The notes beneath the pieces are model-generated. The model was not told the DNA's origin. It did not search any database and saw only the letters and a list, made by a program, of their open reading frames with translations. From Amycolatopsis tucumanensis (GTDB lineage: Bacteria; Actinomycetota; Actinomycetes; Mycobacteriales; Pseudonocardiaceae): a stretch of DNA of 64,000 nucleotides. The position numbers and the translations under genes were made by a program. Location: positions 11,572 to 75,571 of the forward strand of contig NZ_JAKGSD010000010.1 in assembly GCF_021654135.1 (NCBI RefSeq). Direction: 5' to 3'. Below are positions 10,570-18,718 of the stretch, in pieces. How positions within the stretch are numbered: the stretch's first letter is position 1; each line of letters begins with the position of its first letter.

Positions 10570-12387
10570 TCAGCTGCGCTCCCGGTAGGGGTTCAGTTCT
10601 TCCGGGGGCACGGCCGCGGCAGGGCGAGTGAGGATGGCTCGTACCCGGGCCGGATCGATCTTGGGCACGCGTCCGGCGGTGAGCAGGCCGTTGCGTTCCT
10701 GCTCGGTGTCGGTCAGCTGGGTGTAGCAGAAGCCGGCGAGGTCCGGCGACGAGAGGACCGCGGTGACGAGCTGGTCCAGCCGGGCGGCCAGCTCCTCGTC
10801 GTCGGTCACCGTCGAGTAGCCGAACCACTTCTCGTCCTCGGCGGGAACGTGGGAGAGGCCACCGAACTCGGTCAGCATGACGGGGCGGTCCGTCGTGGTG
10901 TCGTCGAGCAGGAGGCGGCGACCACCGGGCCGGCCGTCGGACAGGGCACGGCGCAATTCGGCACCGTACCGTGTGGACAGTGCCTCACCGGTCGGGGCGT
11001 AGTCGTGCACGCCGATGATGTCGGCTTCCGGGATTTCCCAGCCGTCGTTGCCGATGACCGGGCGGCTGGGGTCGATGCTCTTGGTGAGGTGGTAGATCGA
11101 GCGCACGAAGTGGGTTTGCCCGGGTGCCGTGGCGACGTCGGGAACGCCCCAGCTCTCGTTGATCGGCACCCAGGTCACGATGCAGGGGTGGCTGCGGTCC
11201 CGGCGCAGGATCTCCAGCCACTCCCGGGTGAGCCGCTCGACGGCTTCGGGCGCGAACTCGTAGGCGTTCGCGGTCTCGCCCCAGACGAGCAGGCCGAGCT
11301 TGTCGCACCAGAAGAGGAACCGCGGATCCTCGGCCTTTTGGTGCACGCGGACGCCGGTGAAGCCGAGTTCCTTGATGAGCTCGACCTCCCGGCGGAGTGC
11401 GACCGAGTCCGGCGCGGCCAGGTGCGACTGCGGCCAATAGCCCTGTTCCAGGACCATTCGCGGGTAGTAAGGGAGGTGGTTGAGGAGGAAGCGGCCGTCG
11501 GCCACGCCGACCTCGCGCAGACCCAGGTAGCTGCTCACCGTGTCGGACGGCACTTCCGCGGCGTGCAGTTCGACCGACGCATCGACGAGCACCGGGTTCT
11601 CCGGCGACCACAGCAGGCGGGACCGATCCTGACCGTGCCGCAGCGCGGGCACGGCGATGTCGAACCGGAACCGCCGCCGGTCGACGCGCACGGACTGCTC
11701 GGCAAGGATCTCGTCGCCGTGCCGCAGCACCACGCGGATCGTCACCGCTTCGCCGGGCGTCGCGGAAAGCTCGCCCTCACAAGAGACCGATGCGCGGGTG
11801 AGTTCGGGAGTCCAGTGCAGTTCGCGAAGGTGGAGTGCCGGGACGACCTCCGCCCACACCGGCTGCCAGATCCCCGTGGTGCGGTGGTACCAGATGTCGT
11901 GCGGCTCCGGGTGCCAGTCCTGCTTGCCCCTGGGCTGGGTGCCTTCGTCCGGGCGGTCTTCCGCGCGCAGGACGATCACTTGCGGACCGTGGGGCCGCAG
12001 AGCCGCGGTGATGTCGAAGGAGAACGGCGTCTGCCCGCCTTCGTGGCTGCCGAGGTGGATTCCGTTGATCCACACCGACGCCGCGTAGTCCACGGCGGCG
12101 AAGTGCAGGACGAGCCGGTGGCCGTCGGGGATCGGCGGGGCGTCGAACTCACGCCGGTACCAGACCACGGTGTGCGGTTCGGTCGCGTGCACGCCGGAGA
12201 GTTCCGACTCCGGCGGATACGGGACGGTGATCGTCCGGTCGAACGGCTCGGTGGCGGTGAACCAGTGGTCGGCGAGGCCGCGATCGTCGTCGTCGAAGGC
12301 GAAGCCCCAGGCGCCGTCCAGGTCGAACCACTCGGACCGGACGAGTTGTGGTCGTGGGCAAAGTCGGTCCGGGTCGGCGGCGATCAT
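10570..12387 (-). CDS. Glycoside hydrolase family 2 protein (beta-galactosidase/glucuronidase-like)
   Basis: A 605-residue retaining glycosidase. The N-terminal sugar-binding jelly-roll domain (WFDLDGAWGF, YRREFDAPPIPDGHRLVLHF) is followed by an immunoglobulin-like domain and a TIM barrel. The predicted acid/base is Glu411 in PINESWG and the nucleophile is Glu507 in LTEFGG, both family 2 signatures. No signal peptide is seen, so it is probably cytoplasmic. Start ATG at 12387 (MIAADPDRL). The substrate cannot be assigned; the nearby LacI regulator and MFS transporter could belong to the same sugar-use system, but they are separated by the I36 gene, so the link is weak. Confidence 0.9.
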   Translation of the reverse strand: MIAADPDRLCPRPQLVRSEWFDLDGAWGFAFDDDDRGLADHWFTATEPFDRTITVPYPPESELSGVHATEPHTVVWYRREFDAPPIPDGHRLVLHFAAVDYAASVWINGIHLGSHEGGQTPFSFDITAALRPHGPQVIVLRAEDRPDEGTQPRGKQDWHPEPHDIWYHRTTGIWQPVWAEVVPALHLRELHWTPELTRASVSCEGELSATPGEAVTIRVVLRHGDEILAEQSVRVDRRRFRFDIAVPALRHGQDRSRLLWSPENPVLVDASVELHAAEVPSDTVSSYLGLREVGVADGRFLLNHLPYYPRMVLEQGYWPQSHLAAPDSVALRREVELIKELGFTGVRVHQKAEDPRFLFWCDKLGLLVWGETANAYEFAPEAVERLTREWLEILRRDRSHPCIVTWVPINESWGVPDVATAPGQTHFVRSIYHLTKSIDPSRPVIGNDGWEIPEADIIGVHDYAPTGEALSTRYGAELRRALSDGRPGGRRLLLDDTTTDRPVMLTEFGGLSHVPAEDEKWFGYSTVTDDEELAARLDQLVTAVLSSPDLAGFCYTQLTDTEQERNGLLTAGRVPKIDPARVRAILTRPAAAVPPEELNPYRERS

Positions 12388-12415
12388 GCCGGAAACCCTA
12401 CGACAGGAAGGACTG

Positions 12416-12444
12416 TTGAGCATGACCCCGTGAGCTGTTAACTT
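12416..12444 (+). promoter_or_regulatory. Predicted promoter of the S1-domain gene
   Basis: TTGAGC (12416-12421) and TAACTT (12439-12444) are separated by 17 bp, a good match to the housekeeping sigma pattern. Transcription would start near 12450, giving a leader of about 130 nt. Confidence 0.55.
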
Positions 12445-12504
12445 CGACGCCGTGACTGCCGGGTCGGCCTTGCGCCGCGCACAGACAGGACTCCCGGCCG
12501 CGCC

Positions 12505-12583
12505 GTGATCACCCGGCGGGCCCGCGGCCCGCCACCTCCTGCGCTCTCCCCTTCTCTGGGACGAAGCGAAAGGAGGTGATCAC
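12505..12583 (+). promoter_or_regulatory. Structured leader with alternative Shine-Dalgarno-masking arms
   Basis: The ribosome binding site is unusually long: GAAAGGAGGTGATC (12567-12580) is complementary over 14 nt to the 3' end of 16S rRNA and ends 3 nt before the ATG. Two upstream segments can pair with it. GTGATCACC (12505-12513) complements GGTGATCAC (12575-12583), and CACCTCCT (12533-12540) complements AGGAGGTG (12571-12578). Between them is a perfect 8-bp hairpin, GGCGGGCC-CGC-GGCCCGCC (12515-12533), which touches the second arm. This looks like a translational switch. The trigger (temperature, protein or ligand) is unknown. Confidence 0.6.
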
Positions 12584-12832
12584 ATGTCCCAGTACCAGGT
12601 CTCGCAGGCCGTGTGGCGCGATTTCCTCGCCCAGCACGCGAATGGCGGAGTCATCACCGCGACCGTGACGCGAGTGGTTCCGTTCGGCGCCTTCGTCGAA
12701 CTGCCGCCGGGCGTTCCCGGGCTGTTGTCCCGGCCCGCCTGGACCGCGGAAGCGGAAGCCGGTGAACGGGTCGATGTCCGCATCGCGAGCCTCGACGTCG
12801 AGAACCGGCGCGTGAGCGTGGTTCCTGCGTGA
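12584..12832 (+). CDS. Small S1-domain RNA-binding protein
   Basis: An 82-residue protein that is almost entirely one S1/OB fold: VITATVTRVVPFGAFVELPPGVPGLL, then GERVDVRIASLDVENRRVSV. These follow the S1 pattern (glycine and valine turns, FGAFVEL strand). Single-domain S1 proteins bind RNA and may act as RNA chaperones or translation modulators. The exact role here is unknown. The extended ribosome binding site and masking leader suggest strong, conditional expression, reminiscent of cold-shock genes (inference). A hairpin terminator follows, so it is monocistronic. Confidence 0.85.
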   Translation: MSQYQVSQAVWRDFLAQHANGGVITATVTRVVPFGAFVELPPGVPGLLSRPAWTAEAEAGERVDVRIASLDVENRRVSVVPA

Positions 12833-12854
12833 TTGACACGGTGTGATCGACAGG

Positions 12855-12885
12855 GTGCGGGGGCAGAATGGCGCTGCCCCCGCAC
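12855..12885 (+). terminator. Hairpin terminator after the S1-domain gene
   Basis: GTGCGGGGGCA (12855-12865) pairs perfectly with TGCCCCCGCAC (12875-12885), an 11-bp stem with a 9-nt loop and no U-tract. A second small hairpin, GTTGTGG-CCACAAC, lies at 13036-13054. Confidence 0.7.
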
Positions 12886-13107
12886 TCTCCGCAGCCTAGC
12901 GAGCGCTCCAGCCCTGGGACGCCGCCGTTTCGGCCCTGTCGCGCCGCGCGCTGCCGGGGCGGCCGGACCGCGCCGACCCGATCGAGCAGCCGCGCCGACG
13001 TGCACGTGGAGCCGAGCCGTGCGCGGCAACGGCCAGTTGTGGGCAAACCACAACGCCAAACTCGCCGGGTCAGCGGCTCAAGCCGGCGTTCGTTATGGCC
13101 GAGCCTC

Positions 13108-13620
13108 TCAGACGTGAGCGCGACGGCCGTCGTTCTCGGGGTTGGGCCGGGCTTCGGCGGGGCGGCCGTATGCGCGTCCGTCGTTGCTGCGCTGGAGGAG
13201 CCCGGCGTCGACGAGGTAGCGGCGAAGCGCGGCATGGTCCTCGTAGATCGCGGCGAGCTTCGCGCGGACCTCCGGCTCGGTGTAGACCCGGCCGGGCTCG
13301 AACTGCTCGGCGAGTTTCTCGAGCAGGGCCTGGCGAAGCTTGCCCGGACGCGGAATGGTGGTGAGCCGGCCGCGGCTGAACAGCGCTTCGAGCGGATCGC
13401 TCGGCGGCTTGGCGAGCGAGTCGCGGAAAGCTTGCGGCACTGCCCGGTACCGATCCCCGTCAACGGTGACCATCCCAGCCGAAACGAGGCGCTTCGCAAG
13501 TTTCGCGGTGTGCCGATCCCCTGCCACCGGTAACCCGTCGGGCGAAGTGCAGATTCGGGCGAAGAGCATCAGGCGTTCAGGGTCCGCCAGCGCGGAGACC
13601 AGCGCTTCCGGTGAGGCCAT
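13108..13620 (-). CDS. DUF2087 domain-containing protein (ArsR-like winged helix)
   Basis: A 170-residue protein. The N-terminal half (SPEALVSALADPERLMLFARI, then LAKRLVSAGMVTVDGDRYRAV) looks like an ArsR/MarR-type winged helix. The C-terminal half (RPGKLRQALLEKLAEQFEPGRVYTEPEVRAKL, then DHAALRRYLVDAGLLQR) is the DUF2087 domain found in many actinobacterial and firmicute regulators. Function is unknown; DNA binding is inferred. Start ATG at 13620; upstream in-frame codons run into hairpin-rich non-coding DNA. It shares the strand with the PP2C gene but is separated from it by 1.1 kb. Confidence 0.85.
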   Translation of the reverse strand: MASPEALVSALADPERLMLFARICTSPDGLPVAGDRHTAKLAKRLVSAGMVTVDGDRYRAVPQAFRDSLAKPPSDPLEALFSRGRLTTIPRPGKLRQALLEKLAEQFEPGRVYTEPEVRAKLAAIYEDHAALRRYLVDAGLLQRSNDGRAYGRPAEARPNPENDGRRAHV

Positions 13621-13718
13621 GGCCCAGACCGTACCCGCGGCCGACGCCCCCGCGAACCAGTTTTCAAGATCCGAACCGGCACGCCGCCGGGCCGACCGGG
13701 CACGCCCACCACGAGGTA

Positions 13719-13794
13719 GCGCACCCCACCAAGGGTGCGCGTCGCCGCCGGGCGGCGAAGCCCACCTCGGAGGGCACACCCGCCGGAAGGCGGG
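13719..13794. repeat. Cluster of three adjacent hairpins (REP-like)
   Basis: Three inverted repeats follow each other: GCGCACCC/GGGTGCGC (13719-13740), TCGCCGCC/GGCGGCGA (13742-13758, very tight loop) and CCCGCC-GGAA-GGCGGG (13779-13794). They lie about 100-170 bp upstream of the DUF2087 start. No coding potential is convincing in 13621-13960. Confidence 0.5.
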
Positions 13795-13959
13795 CCGCCG
13801 CCCGGGTGGAAGAACCAGCGGCGTTCGCAGAGCGCGCGACCAGCCTCAGCCGCCGCGCGCAGCCGCCGCCCGCTGGAACAGCCCTCCACCGGCGCGCGAC
13901 TCCGCAGGCCTGACCAACCTTCGCCGGCGCGCCGGCCGACCCGAGCGACTAGCCCCCAT

Positions 13960-14537
13960 CGGGCCCATCGGCCCTAGCCAGCCGCGCCAGCCCCATCAGT
14001 CCCAACCGACCGTGTCAGCCCTAACCGACCACCTCAGCCGGGTCGGCCCATCGGCCCTAGCCAGCCGCGCCAGCCCCAATCAGCCCTAACCGACTACGCC
14101 AGTCCTAGCCGACCACGTCAGCCGGTCGCGTCTGCGTCACCACGCCTGCCGAGCCAGCCACGCCGGCCTCAGCCGGCCATGCCGCCGCGTCCGACATGTC
14201 GGCGTCAGCCGGCCGCGTCCATGACCGCCACACCGGCCCCAGCCAGTCACAGCGGACCGAGCCAGCCACGCCGCCCGCGTCACGTCGGCCTCAGCCGGCC
14301 GCGTCCGCGTTCGTCATACGAGACCGAGCCAGCCACGTCGGCCCAATCAAGCCACGCCGACCCCAGTTAGCCACGTCGGCCAGCCGGGCCGCGTCCGCGA
14401 CGCCTGCCCGAGCCAGCCACGCCGACCCAACCAAGCCACCCCGGCCCCAGTTAGCCACGTCGGCCTCAGCCGACCGCGTCCGCGACCCCTACCCGAGCCA
14501 GCCACGCCAGCCCGACCAGCGACGCCGGACCGAGCAG
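13960..14537. repeat. Degenerate repeat field, no gene
   Basis: Highly repetitive DNA built from AGCCAGCCACGCCG-, CCCATCGGCCCTAGCCAGCC- and CAGCCGGCCGCGTCC-like motifs. One about 40-bp element occurs near 13967 and again near 14046. Open frames run across it but their translations are only Pro/Ala/Ser/Arg shuffles without a start signal. I regard this as eroded tandem repeat continuous with the cleaner array at 14538-14785. Confidence 0.65.
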
Positions 14538-14785
14538 CGGCCTCAGCTGGCCACGCCGCCGGCGTCGGAGACGTCGGCCTCAGCCGGCCAGGCCGCCCGC
14601 ACCGGATAGGTCGGCCTCAGCCGGCCATGCCGCCCGCATCGGATAGGTCGGCCTCAGCTGGCCACGCCGGATCGAGCCAGCCATGCCAGCCTCAGTCGGC
14701 CACGCCGCCCGCGTCGGAGACGTCGGCCTCAGCCGGCCACGCCGCCCGCGTCGGCCTCAGTCGGCCGCGTTCGCCTCCGCCACGT
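14538..14785. repeat. 37-bp tandem array reaching into the PP2C gene
   Basis: Units beginning CGGCCTCAG start at 14538, 14575, 14612 and 14649 (exact 37-bp steps), then shorter or longer copies follow near 14688, 14724 and 14752. Each has the self-complementary GGCC-TCAGCC-GGCC type core followed by GCCGCCCGC. The last copy contains the TGA stop and final codons of the PP2C gene (14757-14785), so the unit probably originated from that gene's 3' end. Confidence 0.8.
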
Positions 14786-15509
14786 CGGCCACGATGCAGC
14801 TGATGTTGTCCGGTCCGCCGCCCGCGTTGGCCAGCTCCACGAGCCTCTGGACGGCCTCCTCCGGAGTCGGCACCGTCGTCAGCACCTCCGTCAGCTGCTC
14901 CGGCGTCGCGACGTCGGAGAGGCCGTCGGAGCAGATGAGGTACCTGTCGCCGGGCCTGGCGTCCACCACGAAGAGGTCCGGCTCGGGCTCGCCGGCGCCC
15001 TGGAGCGCCCTCGTCAGCACCGAACGCTGCGGGTGGCTCATCGCCAGCTCCGGCGAGATCCGGCCCTGGTCCACCAGCTCCTGCACCACCGTGTGATCGC
15101 GCGTCACCTGCGCCAGCTCGCCCTCGCGCAGCCGGTACGCCCGCGAGTCCCCGACGTGGGCCACCGCGAACGACGTGCCGTCCCAGGCCAGCACCGTCAG
15201 CGTGGTGCCCATGCCCTGCAGGCGGCTGTCCTCCTCGACCTGGGCCCGCAAGCGGGCACCGGCGTCGGCCACGGCGGCCGCCAGCGCCTCCACGTCGGCC
15301 TTCGCGGACTCCGCCTCGAGGCGCTCGTCCAGGGCGGCGATCGCGGCGACCGCGCCCGAACTGGCGACCTCACCGGCGACGTGACCCCCCATCCCGTCGG
15401 CGACGGCGAGCAGACGCGGACTGGTGTAGACCGAGTCCTCGTTCGCTTCGCGTCGCTGCCCGACGTCGGAAGCCACGGCGTAGGAAATCGTCAGCGGCCC
15501 AGGTTCCAT
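14757..15509 (-). CDS. PP2C-family serine/threonine protein phosphatase
   Basis: A 250-residue, soluble, metal-dependent phosphatase. Family motifs are in order: REANEDSVY, LLAVADGMGGHVAGE (metal-binding Asp), GTTLTVL, FAVAHVGDSRAYR, YLICSDGLSDV and GGGPDNISCIV (metal-binding Asp). It has only the catalytic domain, unlike membrane PstP. It may reverse Ser/Thr kinase signalling; no kinase of that type is adjacent. Start ATG at 15509; longer upstream frames lack a start signal. Its 3' end forms part of a tandem array. The AfsR-like gene is divergent from it. Confidence 0.93.
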   Translation of the reverse strand: MEPGPLTISYAVASDVGQRREANEDSVYTSPRLLAVADGMGGHVAGEVASSGAVAAIAALDERLEAESAKADVEALAAAVADAGARLRAQVEEDSRLQGMGTTLTVLAWDGTSFAVAHVGDSRAYRLREGELAQVTRDHTVVQELVDQGRISPELAMSHPQRSVLTRALQGAGEPEPDLFVVDARPGDRYLICSDGLSDVATPEQLTEVLTTVPTPEEAVQRLVELANAGGGPDNISCIVADVAEANAAD

Positions 15510-15586
15510 GAGTGAAGTAAAGCAGCGGCCCGCGAACCGCGGCACAGCCTCACCCCGTCCGGCGCGCCATGCGCCACAATCGCGGG

Positions 15587-18500
15587 GTGTGGTTCGCCGT
15601 CCTGGGTCCTGTCGAGGCGCGCTCCGCGGCCGGCGACCCGGTGCCCCTCGGCGGGCCACGGCCCCGGTCCCTCCTCGCGCTCCTGCTGCTCGACGCCGGT
15701 CGCGTCGTCGGCACGGACCGGCTCGTCGACGGCCTCTACGGCGACCACCCGCCGGGCGACGCGGCCAACGCCCTGCAGGCCCAGGTGTCCCGCCTCCGCC
15801 GCAAACTCGGCGACCAGGCCCGCATCGAATCCCACCCCGCCGGCTACCGCCTCGCGGTCGAACCGGACCAGGTCGACCTCCACCGCTTCACCCGCCTCGC
15901 CCGCGACGGGCGCCAAGCCCTCAACACCAACGAGCACGCCCGCGCCGCGAAGCTGCTACGCGAAGCCCTGGACCTCTGGCGCGGCCCGGCCCTCGCGGAC
16001 GTACGCGACGCCCCCTTCGCCGAAGCACAGGCCGCGCGCCTCGACGAGTTGCGCGTCGCCGCCGTCGAGGACCGCGCCGAAGCCGACCTCGCCATCGGCG
16101 AATCCCGCGCGGTGATTGGCGAACTCACCGAACTGTGCGCCGCGCACCCCCTGCGGGAACGGCCCCGCGTCCTGCTCATGCGCGCGCTCGCCGCCAACGG
16201 CCGCCAAGCCGAGGCGCTCACCGTCTTCGCCGACGCCCGACGCGTGCTCGCCGACGAACTCGGCGCCGACCCGTCCCCGGAACTCGCCGCCGCGCACCTC
16301 GCCGTGCTGCGCGCCGAGCCGCCGCCCGAACCGCCGAAGATCCCCGCCCAGCTCACCACTTTCATCGGCCGCGAAGCGGAACTGGCCCGCATCGCCGACC
16401 TGCTCGGCACCGGGCGCCTGGTCACCCTGACCGGCCCCGGCGGCGCGGGCAAGACCCGTCTGTCCATCGAGTCCGGTGGCCGTGCCGACGGCGAAGTGTG
16501 CTTCGTGGACCTGTCCCCCGTCACCAGCGGCGCCGACGTCGCCCAGGCCGTCCTCACCGCGCTCGGCCTGCGGGAGACCGGCCTGTTCCCCACCGGCGGC
16601 GCCCCGCCGGACCCGGTCGGGCGCATCGAGGTCGCGCTCACCGACCGGCGCCTGCTGCTGATCCTCGACAACTGCGAGCACGTCATCGCCGACGCCGCGA
16701 AGCTCGTCCACCGGCTCCTCTCGTCGAGCCCCGGGCTGCGGGTGCTCGCCACCAGCCGCGAACCACTCGGCATCACCGGCGAGGCGCTGTGCGCGGTGCC
16801 GCCACTCGCGTCCCCGCCGCTCGGCACCGACGCGGCCGAAGCCACCGGCTACGAGTCGGTGCGGCTGTTCACCGAACGGGCCGCCGCCGTGCGGCGCGGG
16901 TTCCGCCTCGACGACGACTCGGCCGAGCGGGTGCGGCGGATCTGCGCCGCGCTCGACGGGCTGCCACTGGCCATCGAACTCGCCGCGGCGCGCCTGCGGA
17001 CCCTGCCGCTGGACCAGCTCGAAGCCCGCCTCGACGACCGGTTCCGCCTGCTGTCCAAGGGCAGCCGCACCGCCGCGCCCCGCCACCAGACGCTGCGTGC
17101 CGTCGTCGGCTGGAGCTGGGACCTCCTCACGCCGGACGAACAGAACCTGGTGCGCCGCTTCGCGATCTTCGCGGGCGGCGCCACGGTGGACGCGGTCGCG
17201 AGCGTGTGCGGACTGTCCGAACCGGACACCGAAGACCTCCTCGACAGCCTTGTCGACAAGTCGCTCATCGAGTTCTCCGGTGAGCGCTACCGGATGCTGG
17301 AGACGATCCGGGCGTTCAGCTCCGAGCGGCTGGACGAATCCGGCGAACGGGACGCGGTGGCCAGGGCGCACGCCGGGCACTTCCTCGCCCTCGCCCAGAC
17401 CGCCGACCCGCACCTGCGCCGCACCGAGCAGATCGAGTGGCTCGCCCGCCTGACCGTCGAGCGGGCGAACCTGCACGCGGCACTGCGCTGGGCGGTCGAG
17501 TCGGACACCGCGCTGGCGCTGCGACTGGTCGGCGCACTGTCCTCGTACTGGCGTCTGCAGGGCGTGCGCACGGAAATCGCGCCGCTCGCCGCGCGGCTGC
17601 TGGCCAACCTCGGCCCGGAACCGCCCGCCGACCTGGCGGAGGAGTACGTGCTGTGCGTGCTCAACGCCGCGCCCGCCGAACCACCCGGTCTCGACGAACA
17701 CCTGCGGCGGGTCGATTCGATCGTGCCGTCGCTGCCGTGGCCGCTGCGGCAGCCGTACCTGCTGGTCTACTGGGCGCTGTTCGCCGGCCCGCCGAGCCCG
17801 GCGCGGCGGCCGAACGAGCTGGAACAGGCCATGGTCGACGACGACGATCCGTGGTTCCAGGCGCTGGTGCACTTCTCGACGAGCTACCTGCGCCTGTTCA
17901 ACGGTGACAGCGCGGGCGCAGAAGAGGCCTTCGCCAGATCGCTCGAGCTGTTCCGGCAGATCGGCGACCGGTGGGGCACCGCGCAGGTGCTCGACGGGCT
18001 CGCCGAGCTCGCGGACCTGCGGGGTGACCGGGACCGGTCCGCCGCGCTCGTCGACGAGGCGATGGACCTGCTCGGTCAGCTCAACGCGACGGAGGAGCTG
18101 GCCGAGCTGTGGGCGCGGCGGGCGGACCGGTTGCTGCGCGACGGCGACCTGACCGACGCCGAAACCGGTCACCGCCACGCGGCGGACCTCGCGCGGCGCG
18201 CGGGCGCCTCGACCCTGCTCGGCCTCACCGAGCGCGGGTTCGGCGAGCTGGCCCGGCGTCGCGGGGACTTCGCGCAGGCCAGAGCGCACTTCGAGCGGGC
18301 GCTGGCCACGCTGGGCACGGACTGGCAGAGCGACGCGGCGAGCGCCCGGACCCTCACCGCGATGGGCAGGCTCGCCGAGGCGACGGGCGACTGGACTGAG
18401 GCGCGGGCACGACACCGGCAGGCGCTCGACATCACGCTGGCGCAGCACTTCCGGACCGACATCGCGGACGCGCTGGAAGGCCAGGCGGGGATGACCCTGC

Positions 18501-18718
18501 TCGACGGCGATCCCGAGCGGGCGGCCGAGCAGCTGGGGATGGCGGTGGCGCTGCGGAGCGCCGCCAGGCCGCACGACCAGGACGTGGCGGCGGTGGCGGC
18601 CGGCTGCCAGAAGCTGCTGGGCGCCGACGCCTTCGCAGCCGCCTACGACCGCGGCGCCGCCATGTCCTTCGAGGAGATCGCCGAAACCCTCAGCTCCCGG
18701 GAGCCTCAGATCCCGTAG
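15587..18718 (+). CDS. AfsR/SARP-type regulator with BTAD, NB-ARC and TPR domains
   Basis: A large transcriptional regulator of about 1043 residues. Order: N-terminal winged helix (WFAVLGPVEARSAAGD... RPRSLLALLLLDAGRVV), bacterial transcriptional activation domain to about residue 240 (LRRKLGD, LAANGRQAEALTVFADARRVLADELG), an NTPase with Walker A GPGGAGKT near 283-290 and LLLILDNCEH near 360, then helical TPR-like repeats to the end. Relatives activate secondary metabolism or morphological genes. The GTG at 15587 matches the usual first residues of the family; an ATG at 15569 is the alternative. No ribosome binding site; CACAAT 7 nt upstream suggests a leaderless start. Its last 13 bp overlap the convergent monooxygenase gene. 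Confidence 0.9.
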   Translation: MWFAVLGPVEARSAAGDPVPLGGPRPRSLLALLLLDAGRVVGTDRLVDGLYGDHPPGDAANALQAQVSRLRRKLGDQARIESHPAGYRLAVEPDQVDLHRFTRLARDGRQALNTNEHARAAKLLREALDLWRGPALADVRDAPFAEAQAARLDELRVAAVEDRAEADLAIGESRAVIGELTELCAAHPLRERPRVLLMRALAANGRQAEALTVFADARRVLADELGADPSPELAAAHLAVLRAEPPPEPPKIPAQLTTFIGREAELARIADLLGTGRLVTLTGPGGAGKTRLSIESGGRADGEVCFVDLSPVTSGADVAQAVLTALGLRETGLFPTGGAPPDPVGRIEVALTDRRLLLILDNCEHVIADAAKLVHRLLSSSPGLRVLATSREPLGITGEALCAVPPLASPPLGTDAAEATGYESVRLFTERAAAVRRGFRLDDDSAERVRRICAALDGLPLAIELAAARLRTLPLDQLEARLDDRFRLLSKGSRTAAPRHQTLRAVVGWSWDLLTPDEQNLVRRFAIFAGGATVDAVASVCGLSEPDTEDLLDSLVDKSLIEFSGERYRMLETIRAFSSERLDESGERDAVARAHAGHFLALAQTADPHLRRTEQIEWLARLTVERANLHAALRWAVESDTALALRLVGALSSYWRLQGVRTEIAPLAARLLANLGPEPPADLAEEYVLCVLNAAPAEPPGLDEHLRRVDSIVPSLPWPLRQPYLLVYWALFAGPPSPARRPNELEQAMVDDDDPWFQALVHFSTSYLRLFNGDSAGAEEAFARSLELFRQIGDRWGTAQVLDGLAELADLRGDRDRSAALVDEAMDLLGQLNATEELAELWARRADRLLRDGDLTDAETGHRHAADLARRAGASTLLGLTERGFGELARRRGDFAQARAHFERALATLGTDWQSDAASARTLTAMGRLAEATGDWTEARARHRQALDITLAQHFRTDIADALEGQAGMTLLDGDPERAAEQLGMAVALRSAARPHDQDVAAVAAGCQKLLGADAFAAAYDRGAAMSFEEIAETLSSREPQIP

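Noticed and set aside
14196..14609. Open frame of 137 codons in the repeat field
   Set aside because: Pro/Ala/Ser/Arg-only translation with no start signal; the frame exists because the repeats lack stop codons in GC-rich DNA.
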